DNA of 58,923 nucleotides. Origin: Sabulicella glaciei. GTDB taxonomy: Bacteria; Pseudomonadota; Alphaproteobacteria; Acetobacterales; Acetobacteraceae. Shown here in pieces: positions 8,830 to 18,749 of this stretch; position 1 is the first letter of the stretch; each line of letters starts with the position of its first letter. A program made the position numbers and the translations under genes. The stretch lies in the NCBI RefSeq assembly GCF_026183895.1, contig NZ_JAPFQI010000026.1:1-58923 (forward strand). Direction: 5' to 3'. The notes under the pieces were generated by a model. The model made no database searches and was not told where the DNA came from. It saw only the letters and a list, made by a program, of their open reading frames with translations.

Positions 8830-9999
8830 CTACCTCTTCCCCAGCCGGTACCCGGCAAGGCCCAGCAGCAGCGACGCCGCCAGCGCGAGGAAGCCGGCGG
8901 CGTAGCCCGAGGCGCCGACCGCCCAGCCCATCACCGCCGGCAGCGCCGCCGAGCCCAGGACCTGTGCAAGGTTCACCGTGGTCACGCCGCGCCCCACCAG
9001 GTGCTCCGGGAACAGCATCCGCCCCTGGGTGACCAGCAGGATGGAATAGGCCGACCCGGCGCAGACGATGCAAAGCAGCGGCACGACGAGGGCGAGGGCC
9101 GGCCCCGTTGCCAGGGCCAGCAGCGCGACGATGACCGTCCCGCACATGAGCGCCACCGTCCGCTCGCGGCCCAGGTGCCGTTCCAGGGGCGGCACCAGGA
9201 GCTGGCCGAGCGGCACGCAGATGCCCATGGCCAGCAGCACCGTCCCGCGCGCGGCGGGCGTCAGCCCGTGCACGTCATGGAGGAACGGCCCGGCCCAGAG
9301 GGCGAGCAGCGTCGCCATCGCGGCATAGGCGACGGTGTGCAGCGACAGGATCCGCGGCAGGCCGGGCGTGCGCCAGACGGAGAACTGTCCGGCCAGGATC
9401 TCGCCCAGGCTTTCCCTTCGCACGGCGCGGGGCGGCGCGTCCGGCGGGTCGTCCGCCGCCAGCCGCCACCAGAGAAGGCCGAGCAGCGCCGTCAGCCCCG
9501 CCGAAAGCAGAAAGGCGCCGCGCCATCCCGTCACCCCGGCCAGCACGGCAAGCGGCGCCCCCGCCGCGAGGATGCCTGCCTGGCTCCAGGCGAAGGTGGT
9601 GCTGATGGCGCGGGTCAGGGCGGCGCCGCTGTGCCAGCGCCCGGACAGCACCACCGCCGCCATGAAGGAAGCCGCGCAGCCCAGCCCGAGCAGGAAGCGC
9701 GCGACAATGAACTCCGTGCCGGTCTGCGCCACGGATTGCCAGGCCGCGCCCAGCACCGCCAGCGCGGTCAGGGCGAGGACGAGGCGCTTCGGCCCGACGC
9801 GGTCCAGCGCCACCCCCACCGGGATCTGCGCCGCGAGCAGCGCGCCGAAAAAGGCGGTGTTGGCCGCGCCCAGCGCGCCCGGCCCCATGCCGAGATCGGC
9901 CGTAAGCTCGGGCGCGATCACCCCCACCGCCGCGCGGTGGAAGTTCGAGATTCCGGTCATCCCGACCAGGGCGACGATCAGCCTCGACCCGGGTGTCAT
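8830..9999 (-). CDS. MFS transporter
   Basis: This is a major facilitator superfamily transporter of 389 residues. I count about 12 hydrophobic helices. The first half contains the loop 2-3 type sequence PVGVALDRVGPKRLV, and the start MTPGSRLIVALVGMTGISNFHRAAVGVIAPEL resembles CynX/NimT-like and other small-solute MFS proteins. Its start overlaps the stop of the upstream ArsR-like regulator by four bases (ATGA), so the two are coexpressed and the regulator probably controls the exporter. The substrate cannot be read from sequence; drug or metabolite efflux is an inference from the regulator pairing. Confidence 0.9.
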   Translation of the reverse strand: MTPGSRLIVALVGMTGISNFHRAAVGVIAPELTADLGMGPGALGAANTAFFGALLAAQIPVGVALDRVGPKRLVLALTALAVLGAAWQSVAQTGTEFIVARFLLGLGCAASFMAAVVLSGRWHSGAALTRAISTTFAWSQAGILAAGAPLAVLAGVTGWRGAFLLSAGLTALLGLLWWRLAADDPPDAPPRAVRRESLGEILAGQFSVWRTPGLPRILSLHTVAYAAMATLLALWAGPFLHDVHGLTPAARGTVLLAMGICVPLGQLLVPPLERHLGRERTVALMCGTVIVALLALATGPALALVVPLLCIVCAGSAYSILLVTQGRMLFPEHLVGRGVTTVNLAQVLGSAALPAVMGWAVGASGYAAGFLALAASLLLGLAGYRLGKR

Positions 10000-10682
10000 G
10001 CGGCGAGGCCGAACTCCGCCTCCAGCGCGCGTAGCCCTTCGGGCGTGGGATGGAGGCGGCGGCGGCGCAGCGTGTCCGTGGCCTCCGGCTCGATCCGCAC
10101 CAGCCATTTCCGGCGCAGCAGCAGCGTCGCGAGTTCGCGGCCCAGCCCGCCCGCCAAGTGGGGCCGGCGCTCCGACCAGTCCATGCAGTCGCAGGCGAAG
10201 CGCGGGGCGCGGCGGGCGGCGGCGAGGTCCACGCCCAGCGCCGCCATGCGCGCCTCGCCCGTCCCGGTGAGGGTCCAGCCGCCGCCTTCGGGTTGGAGCC
10301 AACCCTCGCCGGTCAGGCGGCCATGCAGCCCGACGCCGATGCGACCGGCCACGTGATGCCAGCACAGCCGCCCGCGCCGCAGCGCCTCGTCATGCGGCCA
10401 GGGGCGGCGCGCGGGGCGCGCGGCGAGGCCGAGCAGCGTCTCGATCGCCTGCGCCACCTCCTCGCCCGCCAGGCGGAACCAGCGATGGCGGCCCTGGGCA
10501 TGCACGGCGACCAGCCCGCCCTCGGCCAGGGCCTTGAGCTGGGCCGAGGCAGCGGGCGCGCCGATGCCGGCGATGCGTGCCAGCTCCCCGGCAGTCAGCG
10601 ACTCGCCGGGCAGCAGGGCCTGCAGCATGGCGGCGCGGGAGGGATCGCCGATCAGGGCGGCGGTGGCGGCGAGGCTGGTCAT
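9996..10682 (-). CDS. ArsR-like winged-helix transcriptional regulator
   Basis: This is a helix-turn-helix regulator with the ArsR-family fold at about residues 5-80 (LIGDPSRAAMLQALL, LTAGELARIAGIGAPAASAQLKALAEGGLV, HRWFRL). At 228 residues it is about twice the length of a classical ArsR repressor. The extra C-terminal half (CWHHVAGRIG, FACDCMDWSERRPHL) looks like a second winged-helix or ligand domain seen in similar long regulators. Cysteines and histidines in that half could be metal or thiol sensors, but this is inference. It is the first gene of a two-gene operon with the MFS transporter and overlaps it by four bases. Confidence 0.85.
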   Translation of the reverse strand: MTSLAATAALIGDPSRAAMLQALLPGESLTAGELARIAGIGAPAASAQLKALAEGGLVAVHAQGRHRWFRLAGEEVAQAIETLLGLAARPARRPWPHDEALRRGRLCWHHVAGRIGVGLHGRLTGEGWLQPEGGGWTLTGTGEARMAALGVDLAAARRAPRFACDCMDWSERRPHLAGGLGRELATLLLRRKWLVRIEPEATDTLRRRRLHPTPEGLRALEAEFGLAA

Positions 10683-10739
10683 GGCACGAGGCTAAGGCCA
10701 GCACGTCCGGCGGTGCTTCGGAAGCGCCCGAAGCGCCGC

Positions 10740-11351
10740 TCAGCCGAGCGCGGCGCGGTTGGCGACAAAAGCGCGGTCGTACTCGATCAGCCGCGCCACC
10801 GCGTCGCGCACCGCCAGGCCATGCAGCCGGCCGATCACGTGCAGCGTCAGGTCATGCGCGAGGCTGACCCCGCCCCCGGTGGCCGGGCCGCCCGGCGGGT
10901 CCACGATCTGCGCCGGACGCGCCTCGACCCCCATGCGGGCCAGCAGCGCGACCGGGGACGCCTCCTCGCCGGGGCTGGCGTGGCGGCGCGTGGTGGCGGG
11001 CCGCCCTTCCAGCAGTCCCGCCGCGCCCAGGATCAGCGCCCCGGTGCAGACGCTGGCGAGGCGCGCGGGGTCGAGGCGCCGCAGGAAGCCGAGCATCGCC
11101 GCGTCCTCCGCCTGGGCCCGCCAGCCCGGCCCGCCGGAAACGATCCAGGCATCGCATTCCGGCGCGTCGTCGAAGCCGTGCGCGGCCAGCACGGTGAGCC
11201 CACCGGCGCAGCGCACCGGCCCGGCCTCCCGCGCCACTGTCACGGCCGCGAGCCCCGGCACCAGCCGCGACGCCATGGAGATCACCCCCACCGTCCCGCC
11301 GATGTCGATAGGCTCCACCCCGTCGTACAGGATCACCCCGATTTGGCTCAT
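10740..11351 (-). CDS. DJ-1/PfpI family protein (class I glutamine amidotransferase-like)
   Basis: This is a cytoplasmic DJ-1/PfpI superfamily protein of 203 residues. It has the start IGVILYDGVEPIDIGG with the conserved glutamate near residue 13, the strand DAWIVSGGPG, and the nucleophile elbow LASVCTGALILGAAGLL with Cys102, followed by GRPATTRRHA. The pattern resembles isonitrile hydratase (InhA) and the amidotransferase-like domain of GATase-type regulators, but no AraC DNA-binding domain follows, so it is a stand-alone enzyme. It is divergent from an XRE-cupin regulator, with about 26 bases between starts, which suggests shared control. The reaction is not known. Confidence 0.88.
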   Translation of the reverse strand: MSQIGVILYDGVEPIDIGGTVGVISMASRLVPGLAAVTVAREAGPVRCAGGLTVLAAHGFDDAPECDAWIVSGGPGWRAQAEDAAMLGFLRRLDPARLASVCTGALILGAAGLLEGRPATTRRHASPGEEASPVALLARMGVEARPAQIVDPPGGPATGGGVSLAHDLTLHVIGRLHGLAVRDAVARLIEYDRAFVANRAALG

Positions 11352-11377
11352 GCCGCCTCCCGTGTATGTGGGGGCGC

Positions 11378-11959
11378 ATGTCCGCCACCCCCGAAGCCGA
11401 GCAGATGGAAGCGCTCGCCGCCGAGCTGCGCGCGCAGCGTCAGCGCCAGGGGCTGACGCTGGAACAGCTGGCGGCGCGCTCGGGCGTGTCGCGCTCCATG
11501 ATCTCCAAGATCGAGCGGATGGGGGCAGTCCCCTCCACCGTCATCCTGTCGCGCCTCGCCGAGGCGCTGGGCGTCACCTTCGCGCAGCTGATGCTGCCAG
11601 CGGCGGAGCGGGAGCTGATCGTCATCCCGGCGTCGCACCAGCCCGTGCTGCGCGACGCCGAGACGGGCTTCGCCCGCCGCGTTCTTTCCCCCGTCCTGCC
11701 GGGGCGCGGCGTGGACTTCGTCCTGAACACCCTGCCGCCCGGCGCGCGCACCGGCGAGTTCACGGCGCATCGCCGCGGCGTCGAGGAATACATCTACGTC
11801 CTGGCCGGGACGCTGCTGGCGCGGGTCGGCGGGCGGGAGGTGCGGCTGGCCGAAGGGGACAGCCTGTTCTTCGAGGCGGACGGACCGCATGGCTTCTCCA
11901 ACCCCGGCGCGGCGGAATGCCGCTACCTCCTGGTGATCGACAGCTCCCGCGGACGGTAG
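11378..11959 (+). CDS. XRE-family regulator with C-terminal cupin
   Basis: This is a dual-domain regulator: an XRE helix-turn-helix at about residues 8-65 (LTLEQLAARSGVSRSMISKIERM) and a cupin ligand-binding barrel at about 110-190 (EEYIYVLAGTLLARVGG, EGDSLFFEADGPHGFSNPG). Such proteins often repress amino-acid or polyamine-type catabolic genes and sense the small molecule in the cupin. I chose MSATPEAEQ (193 residues); an ATG four codons earlier is possible. It is divergent from the DJ-1/PfpI gene and upstream of the MOSC/oxidoreductase pair, both of which are candidate targets. Confidence 0.9.
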   Translation: MSATPEAEQMEALAAELRAQRQRQGLTLEQLAARSGVSRSMISKIERMGAVPSTVILSRLAEALGVTFAQLMLPAAERELIVIPASHQPVLRDAETGFARRVLSPVLPGRGVDFVLNTLPPGARTGEFTAHRRGVEEYIYVLAGTLLARVGGREVRLAEGDSLFFEADGPHGFSNPGAAECRYLLVIDSSRGR

Positions 11960-12044
11960 CGCCGGATTCCACTCCAAGGGAATCCCTTCCATCATCGCGC
12001 CACCGCCCCTATGACGAGGGGCGAGACCCAGAGGAGCAGCGACG

Positions 12045-12611
12045 ATGGACCTTCCTGCCACGCCCATCCACAAGGACGGGTTCGAGCACCCGGCTGGCCG
12101 CGCAGCGCGCGAGGTCGCGGGCGGGGCGGAGAACTGGCGCGGCACCCTGCTGCACATCCACGTCGCCGAGGCCGCTTCCTTCGAGATGACGGAACTGACC
12201 GAGGCCCGCCTCGTCGCCGGGCGCGGCATCGAGGGCGACCGGTACTTCCTCGGCACCGGCACCTACTCGCCCAAGCCCGACGTGCGCGAGGTGACGCTGA
12301 TCGAGCAGGAGGCGCTGGACGCGCTGTCGCGCAACGACCCGCCCCTGCAGAACGGCCCGCTGGTGCTGACGCCGGAGATGCACCGCCGCAACCTCACGGT
12401 GCGCGGCGTGCCGCTGAACCACTTGGTCGGGCGGCGCTTCCGCGTCGGCGAGGCGATCCTGCGCGGCGGCCGGCTGAACTTTCCCTGCAAGTACCTGGAG
12501 GAGCTGCTGGGGATGCCGGTCTATCTGCCGCTCTACAACCGCTCCGGCCTCAACTGCTCCATCGAGAAGGGCGGCGTCATCCGTCCGGGCGACGTGCTGG
12601 AGCCGCTGTGA
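12045..12611 (+). CDS. MOSC domain-containing protein
   Basis: This is a stand-alone MOSC (molybdenum cofactor sulfurase C-terminal) domain protein of 188 residues. Motifs typical of the fold are ARLVAGRGIEGDRYF near residue 60, the VTLIEQEALDAL helix, NLTVRGVPLNHLVGRRF, and the conserved cysteine in NFPCKYLEELLG near residue 150, which may carry persulfide sulfur. Such proteins are linked to molybdenum-sulfur handling or serve as partners of ferredoxin-type oxidoreductases. It is followed by, and overlaps (GTGA), a PDR-type reductase, so the two likely work in one electron-transfer or detoxification step. The start has an AGGAG site 9 bases upstream. Confidence 0.88.
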   Translation: MDLPATPIHKDGFEHPAGRAAREVAGGAENWRGTLLHIHVAEAASFEMTELTEARLVAGRGIEGDRYFLGTGTYSPKPDVREVTLIEQEALDALSRNDPPLQNGPLVLTPEMHRRNLTVRGVPLNHLVGRRFRVGEAILRGGRLNFPCKYLEELLGMPVYLPLYNRSGLNCSIEKGGVIRPGDVLEPL

Positions 12612-13543
12612 CCGCCCGCATCGTGATGCGGCTGCGTGTCGAGGACGCGCGGCCCACCACGCCGGAGGTGCTGCTGCTGACGCTGCGCCACGCCACCAAG
12701 CCAGAGCTTCCCGCGTGGGCGCCCGGCGCGCATGTGGATCTCCGCCTGCCCGACGGGCGGGTGCGGCAATACTCTCTGTGCGGCGATCCGGCGGAGCGTG
12801 GGCAATGGTGCCTCGCCGTGAAGCGGGAGGAAGCCGGGCGCGGCGGATCGCGCTGGGTGCACGAGGCGCTGCGCGCGGGCGAGACGGTGATGGTCACGGC
12901 GCCGCGCAACAACTTTCCGCTGACCGAAGGCGCCGAGCGCCACGTGCTCGTCGCCGGCGGCATCGGCATCACGCCGCTCCTGCCCATGGCGCGGGAGCTG
13001 GCGCGGCGCGGCGCCGAGTTCAACCTGCATTTCCTCGCGCGCTCCCGTGCCCTGGCACCGCTGCTGGCGGAGGCCGAGGCGGCGTGCGGCGACCGGCTCG
13101 TCACCTGGTTCGGCGACGAGGGGAGGCGCTTCGACCCGTCCGTGCTGCGCCCGCCCGGCCCGGCCGACCACCTCTATGCCTGCGGTCCCCAGCGCCTGCT
13201 CGACGCGCTGAAGGAGACGGGCTGGCCGGAGGAGCGCTTCCACCATGAGGTGTTCCAGGCGACGCTGGACGAGAACTTCAAGCCCGAACCCTTCACCGCC
13301 CGCATTGCCTCCAGCGGCGAGGAGATCCTGGTTCCGGCCGACCTGTCGCTGCTGGAGGCGCTGCGCCGCGCCGGACACGCCGCCCCCTCCTCCTGCGAAT
13401 CCGGGGTGTGCGGCGCCTGCATCTGCCGCTACCGCGACGGTGTGGTGATCCACCGCGACCAGGTGCTGAAGCTGGCGGAGCGGCAGGACCGCATGACGCC
13501 CTGCGTCAGCCGGGCCCGCGTGAGCGTGACGCTGGAGCTGTAG
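12608..13543 (+). CDS. PDR/VanB family oxidoreductase (FAD/NAD(P) plus 2Fe-2S)
   Basis: This is a phthalate-dioxygenase-reductase type protein that passes electrons from NAD(P)H via flavin to a C-terminal plant-type [2Fe-2S] cluster. From the GTG start, 311 residues show the flavin domain (RQYSLCGDP near 53-61), the nucleotide domain (VLVAGGIGITPLLPMARELA near 113-132, YACGPQ near 190-195), and cluster ligands Cys263, Cys268, Cys271 and Cys299 in SSCESGVCGACICRYRDG and MTPCVSRA. The GTG overlaps the MOSC stop (GTGA) and has a GGAG upstream; the ATG six codons later has none. No oxygenase component is nearby, so the electron acceptor is unknown and the MOSC protein is a candidate. Confidence 0.93.
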   Translation: MTARIVMRLRVEDARPTTPEVLLLTLRHATKPELPAWAPGAHVDLRLPDGRVRQYSLCGDPAERGQWCLAVKREEAGRGGSRWVHEALRAGETVMVTAPRNNFPLTEGAERHVLVAGGIGITPLLPMARELARRGAEFNLHFLARSRALAPLLAEAEAACGDRLVTWFGDEGRRFDPSVLRPPGPADHLYACGPQRLLDALKETGWPEERFHHEVFQATLDENFKPEPFTARIASSGEEILVPADLSLLEALRRAGHAAPSSCESGVCGACICRYRDGVVIHRDQVLKLAERQDRMTPCVSRARVSVTLEL

Positions 13544-13547
13544 TCGG

Positions 13548-13931
13548 TCAGCGCACCCGGGACGGCCAGAAGGCCCAGAGCAGCACCGCCGCCCCAGCGA
13601 CCCAGATCAGTACGATGGCGGCGGCACCCGCGCGGCTGACGGGGCGGGCCGCCCGTCGCTCGGCCTCCGCCCGGAACTCGTCCATCAGCGCGGGCGGGAC
13701 GAGGCGCACGGCCAGGAGGATGCCAAGCGGCACGAGGATCAGATCGTCCAGGTAGCCCAGCACCGGGATGAAGTCCGGGATCAGGTCGATCGGCGAGAGC
13801 GCATAGGCCGCGACCAGCCCGGCGACGAGCTTGGCGGCGAGGGGCACGCGCGGGTCGCGCGCCGCCAGCCACAGCGCCACCACATCGCGCTTCACCCGCC
13901 GCGCCCAGTCGCGCAGCCCGCCCGTCATCAT
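13548..13931 (-). CDS. YkvA family protein (DUF1232)
   Basis: This is a small inner-membrane protein of the DUF1232/YkvA family, 127 residues. The family core is plain: RDPRVPLAAKLVAGLVAAYALSPIDLIPDFIP, then the hydrophobic VLGYLDDLILVPLGILLAVRLVP, where the SPIDLIPD motif is diagnostic. A C-terminal hydrophobic helix at about residues 102-121 adds another membrane anchor. Family function is not established, although some members relate to membrane stress. It stands alone on the minus strand, converging with the PDR reductase gene only 4 bases away. Confidence 0.9.
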   Translation of the reverse strand: MMTGGLRDWARRVKRDVVALWLAARDPRVPLAAKLVAGLVAAYALSPIDLIPDFIPVLGYLDDLILVPLGILLAVRLVPPALMDEFRAEAERRAARPVSRAGAAAIVLIWVAGAAVLLWAFWPSRVR

Positions 13932-13999
13932 CGCCTTGCCTCCGCGCGCCCGACGTCAGTCCAGCAGGGAGGCGCCCCGCCGCCAAGCGCGGGCGGCGG

Positions 14000-15079
14000 T
14001 CAGCGCCGCCGCAGCCGCAGCATCATCGCGTCGAACTGGAAGTCGGCGACCTGGTGGTACTGGTAGTTGCGGTCACGGAAGGCGACCTGGCTGTCCAGGA
14101 TTTCCTTGAAGGCCGCGTTCTGCGCCGAGGTCTCGGCGTAGAAATCCAGCGCGGAGCGGTAGAGCGTGTCCACCAGCTCGGACGAGAAGCCGCGAAGCTG
14201 AGTGCCGTTGGCGACGAGGCGCATGATCGCCTCCGGGTTCCGGGCGTCATAGGCGGCCATCATGTTCAGCGTCGCCGCCTGGCTCGCCACCTCCACCGCC
14301 GCCTTGTAGGCGCGCGGCAGGGCGTTCCAGTGGTCGAGGTTGAAGAAGGCATGGAACACCGTCCCGCCCTCGCCCCAGCCCGGATAGTAGTAGAAGCGGG
14401 CGACGCGGTTCAGCCCGAGCTTCTCGTCGTCATAGGGGCCAATGTACTCGACGGCGTCGATCACGCCGCGCTCCAGTGCCGGGTAGATGTCGCCGGGCGG
14501 GATCTGCTGCGGCACCACGCCGACGCGCTGCATCACGTTTCCCGCCACGCCCGCGACGCGCATCTTCAGGCCGCGAAGGTCGTCGGCCGTGCGGATCTCG
14601 CGTCGGAACCAGCCGCCCCACTGGTTGCCGGTCTGCCCGCAGGGCACGGCGTGGACGTTGAAGCGCTTGAAGAACTCGTTGAGCATGGCGTTGCCGCCGG
14701 CCTGCCACATCCAGGCGTGCTGCTGGCGCGGGTTCATCATGAAGGGCACCGCCGCGGACAGTGCGAAGGCCGGGTCCTTGCCCACATAGAACAGCCCGCC
14801 CGAATAGGCGGCCTCCACCGATCCCTGCTGCACGGCGTCCATGGCCTGGAAGGCGCCGACGATCTCGCCGGCCGGGAACTGGGTGATAGTGAAGCGGCCC
14901 TCGGTGATCTCGCCCACCGCGCGGCAGAAGAACTCGCCCGCGCCATAGGTGAGGTCGAGGTTGCGGGGGAAGGCGCTCGTCATGCGCCAACGCAGGGGCG
15001 GCAGCGACTGGGCAACGGCCGGCGCGGCCAGGGCGGCGGACGCGATGGGGGCAGCGGTCATCAAGATGCGGCGTTGCAT
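14000..15079 (-). CDS. TRAP transporter substrate-binding protein (DctP family)
   Basis: This is a periplasmic binding protein of the TRAP (DctP/TAXI-unrelated) type that captures organic acids, often monocarboxylates or 2-oxoacids. I chose the ATG giving MQRRILMTAAPIASAALAAP because it has a GAGGAGG site and begins a signal peptide (cleavage likely after AVAQ near residue 24). The result is 359 residues. Mature motifs include WRMTSAFPRNLDL, the conserved arginine segment DLRGLKMRVAGVAGN and VEYIGPYDDEKLGL, typical of the 2-oxoacid-binding TakP/monocarboxylate subgroup. No DctQ or DctM membrane genes adjoin it, so it is an orphan component. Confidence 0.91.
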   Translation of the reverse strand: MQRRILMTAAPIASAALAAPAVAQSLPPLRWRMTSAFPRNLDLTYGAGEFFCRAVGEITEGRFTITQFPAGEIVGAFQAMDAVQQGSVEAAYSGGLFYVGKDPAFALSAAVPFMMNPRQQHAWMWQAGGNAMLNEFFKRFNVHAVPCGQTGNQWGGWFRREIRTADDLRGLKMRVAGVAGNVMQRVGVVPQQIPPGDIYPALERGVIDAVEYIGPYDDEKLGLNRVARFYYYPGWGEGGTVFHAFFNLDHWNALPRAYKAAVEVASQAATLNMMAAYDARNPEAIMRLVANGTQLRGFSSELVDTLYRSALDFYAETSAQNAAFKEILDSQVAFRDRNYQYHQVADFQFDAMMLRLRRR

Positions 15080-15413
15080 GGGGCCTCCTCGGGGCGTGCG
15101 CTTCCACTCTCGTAGAAGCCTCTCCACTGCGGAGGATGCCGGCGGCTCGGCAGGCGTGACCGCTAGATTTCCCGGCAAATGCAGGCGCCCTCATTCGAAT
15201 TGCCGCACGGATCGGCAGAATCCAGTTCTGACCGCCCAGATTTGCGGCTTTCGAAGAAGCGCTGCTTGCGGCACTCCTTCGGCTGCCAAGTTCGCCACGG
15301 AGAGCGCAAGCGCATTCTTGACACAGGGAGAGGTGGCGATTGGGCACCTGGTGGCCGCAGGATGGCTGGCCGACGCGCGAGGCTGCTCCGCGCGGCAAAG
15401 GGAGGGAAACTAC
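15080..15413. other. Intergenic region upstream of TRAP protein and membrane protein
   Basis: The 334 bases lie between two divergent genes and must hold both promoters. They are less GC-rich than the flanks. A TTGACA hexamer occurs at 15318-15323 on the plus strand, about 90 bases before the next gene, but no good -10 follows at 16-18 bases. I see no repeat, RNA gene or convincing ORF. Confidence 0.5.
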
Positions 15414-15866
15414 ATGGCGAACACCGCAAGGGGCTCGCCGCTGCGGGGCCTGCTGGGCCTCGTGCTGGCAGGCTCGGCTGGGCTGGCGCTTGGCTTCCTG
15501 GCCTATCTGCTCGCCCGCGAATTTGCCCTGCCCACCTCGCTCTGGGGGTCGGACGCAGTGATGTGGACAATCATCCTCGCGGTTGCCCTGCCCTGTGCGG
15601 CGCTCGGGGCGGCGCAGGGGGCCTTGCCGAGCCGCGCCGGCGGGGCGCTGGCCGCCAGTCTCGGCGGATTCGTCCTGGGCGCGGTGGCCGGGGCGGTGGC
15701 AGGGCTGTTTCTCGGTGGCGTGCTCGGGGCACCGCTCGGCGCGGAGCAGCGCGAGGGCTCCTTCGCCATGGGGCTGGTCTTCGGCCTCGCGCCGATCGCC
15801 GCGCTGCTGGGCGGCGCGGTCGGCGCCGCCCTCATGGCGCGCCGGGCCTGGCGCCGCGGCGCATAG
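15414..15866 (+). CDS. Hypothetical glycine-rich polytopic membrane protein
   Basis: I do not recognise this 150-residue protein. It starts MANTARGSPLRG after a clear GGAGGG site. It shows four hydrophobic segments, at about residues 12-34, 46-64, 76-104 and 115-140, all rich in Gly and Ala with GxxxG-like spacing, ending in a basic tail RRAWRRGA. It resembles the small multi-span integral membrane proteins common in high-GC alphaproteobacteria. It converges with the GNAT gene 3 bases away. Coding is supported by the ribosome site, the alternation of hydrophobic spans and charged loops, and the codon bias. Confidence 0.7.
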   Translation: MANTARGSPLRGLLGLVLAGSAGLALGFLAYLLAREFALPTSLWGSDAVMWTIILAVALPCAALGAAQGALPSRAGGALAASLGGFVLGAVAGAVAGLFLGGVLGAPLGAEQREGSFAMGLVFGLAPIAALLGGAVGAALMARRAWRRGA

Positions 15867-15869
15867 CGG

Positions 15870-16397
15870 TCAGCCCGCGCGCACGCTCTCGTGCACCACC
15901 ATCGCGTGGCCGCGATGCTCGTAGCGTTCGCACTCGTGCATGCCGATGTCGGTCAGCACGGCACGGCTCGCATGGTTCGTCTCGCGCGCGATGCCGATGA
16001 TTCGCGGCAGCCCCGCCGCGCCGTGGCCGAAATCGAGCGCAGCCCGCGCCGCCTCCCGCGCATAGCCGCGGCCCCGGCATTGCGGCCAGAGCGCGAAGCG
16101 CACCGCGATGCCGCGCCCGTCCGGCCGCTCCATCAGCCCGGCAATGCCCAGGAACTCGCCGGTGGACCGCTCGAAGACGCTCCAGGTGCCGTAGCCGCGC
16201 ACCTGCCAGAAATCCATGTCGTCCTCGAGTTCCTCGCGCGTCCGCTCCGCCGTGCGGGTGCCGTGCAGCATGTAGCCGAACACGGCCTCGTCCGCCTTGA
16301 GGCGGATGAGGTCCGGCAGGTGCTCCGGCCCGGGCGGGAGGAGGGAAAGGCGCGCCGTGCTGATGATGCGCGGCGCGCGCAGGACGGGGTGGTTCAC
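15870..16397 (-). CDS. GNAT family N-acetyltransferase (RimJ/RimL type)
   Basis: This is an acetyl-CoA-dependent N-acetyltransferase of the Acetyltransf_3 group, which acetylates ribosomal protein N-termini or small amines. The GTG start (MNHPVLRAP) is preferred because GGAGG lies 6 bases upstream at 16404-16408; the ATG 33 bases earlier has no site. The 175 residues show the usual order: TARLSLLPPGPEHLPDLIRL at the start, FLGIAGL near the middle, the acetyl-CoA loop WPQCRGRGYAREAARAALDFG, and NHASRAVLTDIGM near the end. It is monocistronic. The substrate is unknown. Confidence 0.9.
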   Translation of the reverse strand: MNHPVLRAPRIISTARLSLLPPGPEHLPDLIRLKADEAVFGYMLHGTRTAERTREELEDDMDFWQVRGYGTWSVFERSTGEFLGIAGLMERPDGRGIAVRFALWPQCRGRGYAREAARAALDFGHGAAGLPRIIGIARETNHASRAVLTDIGMHECERYEHRGHAMVVHESVRAG

Positions 16398-16551
16398 CGG
16401 GCGCCTCCGCAGGCGCGAACCAGCCCGCAAGGAAAGGAACCTGGGCGCACGGCGGCCGGCGCCGCCGGACCCACGCGACGGTGGAGCGGCGACACCCAGC
16501 GGTCAGAGCCCGCGCCCGGCGCCTGGGAGCGGAAGAAATCTCTCGTGCGCA

Positions 16552-18231
<1,680 letters not shown>

Positions 18232-18293
18232 GGGGGGCACTCCTGTCTTGCGGGGGTTCTAGCGGCGCGGCGGCGCGGGGTTAAGCCCCGGCC

Positions 18294-18605
18294 TCACCGC
18301 CGGAACCGGCCGCGCCTCCCGCCCTTCAGCCGGGTCGGCGCGTGGAAATCCGCGGGCTTGGAGGCGATCCAGGCCAGGAACTCCGCCATCTCCGGCGCGG
18401 CGCGGATCGCCTCCGGCTCGGCCAGGCGCCGCGCCAACTCGGCCTCGGTGAAGCGGGCATGGATCGCCTGGTGGCAGATGTGGTGGACCAGCACCGTTCC
18501 CTTGTTGGTCCCGCCCTTGAGGCGCGGGATGAGGTGGTGGCGGCTGGCCCTGGCGCCCGGCGGGATGGGGCGCAGGCAGATCGGGCAGGTCGGGCTCTCA
18601 TCCAT
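18294..18605 (-). CDS. Small HNH endonuclease-family protein
   Basis: This 103-residue protein shows an HNH-like zinc/nuclease pattern: CPICLRPIPPG near the start (paired cysteines), then SRHHLIPRLKGGTNKGT with the His-His pair, and LVHHICHQAIHARFTEAEL, consistent with a betabetaalpha-metal fold. The remainder is a short helical tail with a basic end. Stand-alone HNH proteins of this size are widespread in alphaproteobacteria and their roles are mostly unknown. It begins 18 bases downstream of a tRNA on the same strand and could be cotranscribed with it. No ribosome site is obvious, and a longer start would run into the tRNA. Confidence 0.78.
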   Translation of the reverse strand: MDESPTCPICLRPIPPGARASRHHLIPRLKGGTNKGTVLVHHICHQAIHARFTEAELARRLAEPEAIRAAPEMAEFLAWIASKPADFHAPTRLKGGRRGRFRR

Positions 18606-18623
18606 CGCAGGACTGAACGCCCC

Positions 18624-18696
18624 TGCGCCCGGCAGGACTTGAACCCGCAACCAAGCCGTTATGAGCGGCCCGCTCTGACCATTGAGCTACGGGCGC
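18624..18696 (-). tRNA. tRNA with CAT anticodon, probably tRNA-Ile2 (k2C-modified)
   Basis: The minus strand folds into a 73-base cloverleaf: acceptor GCGCCCG/CGGGCGC with discriminator A, D-arm GCTC/GAGC, anticodon stem GGCCG/CGGCT around loop CTCATAA, and T-arm GCGGG-TTCAAGT-CCTGC. The anticodon is CAT. The loop and the TTGGTT variable region resemble bacterial tRNA-Ile(CAT) more than elongator tRNA-Met, but identity needs covariance-model scoring. CCA is not encoded (GGG follows). Confidence 0.85.
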
Positions 18697-18749
18697 GAGG
18701 GACGGGAGGTTTGTGCCAAGCCCCCCGCCCCCCGTCCAGGGGAGGCCCG

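Noticed and set aside
18600-18700. Integration site at the CAT tRNA
   Set aside because: I see no integrase, no duplicated tRNA end and no other phage gene nearby. The HNH protein alone is not enough.
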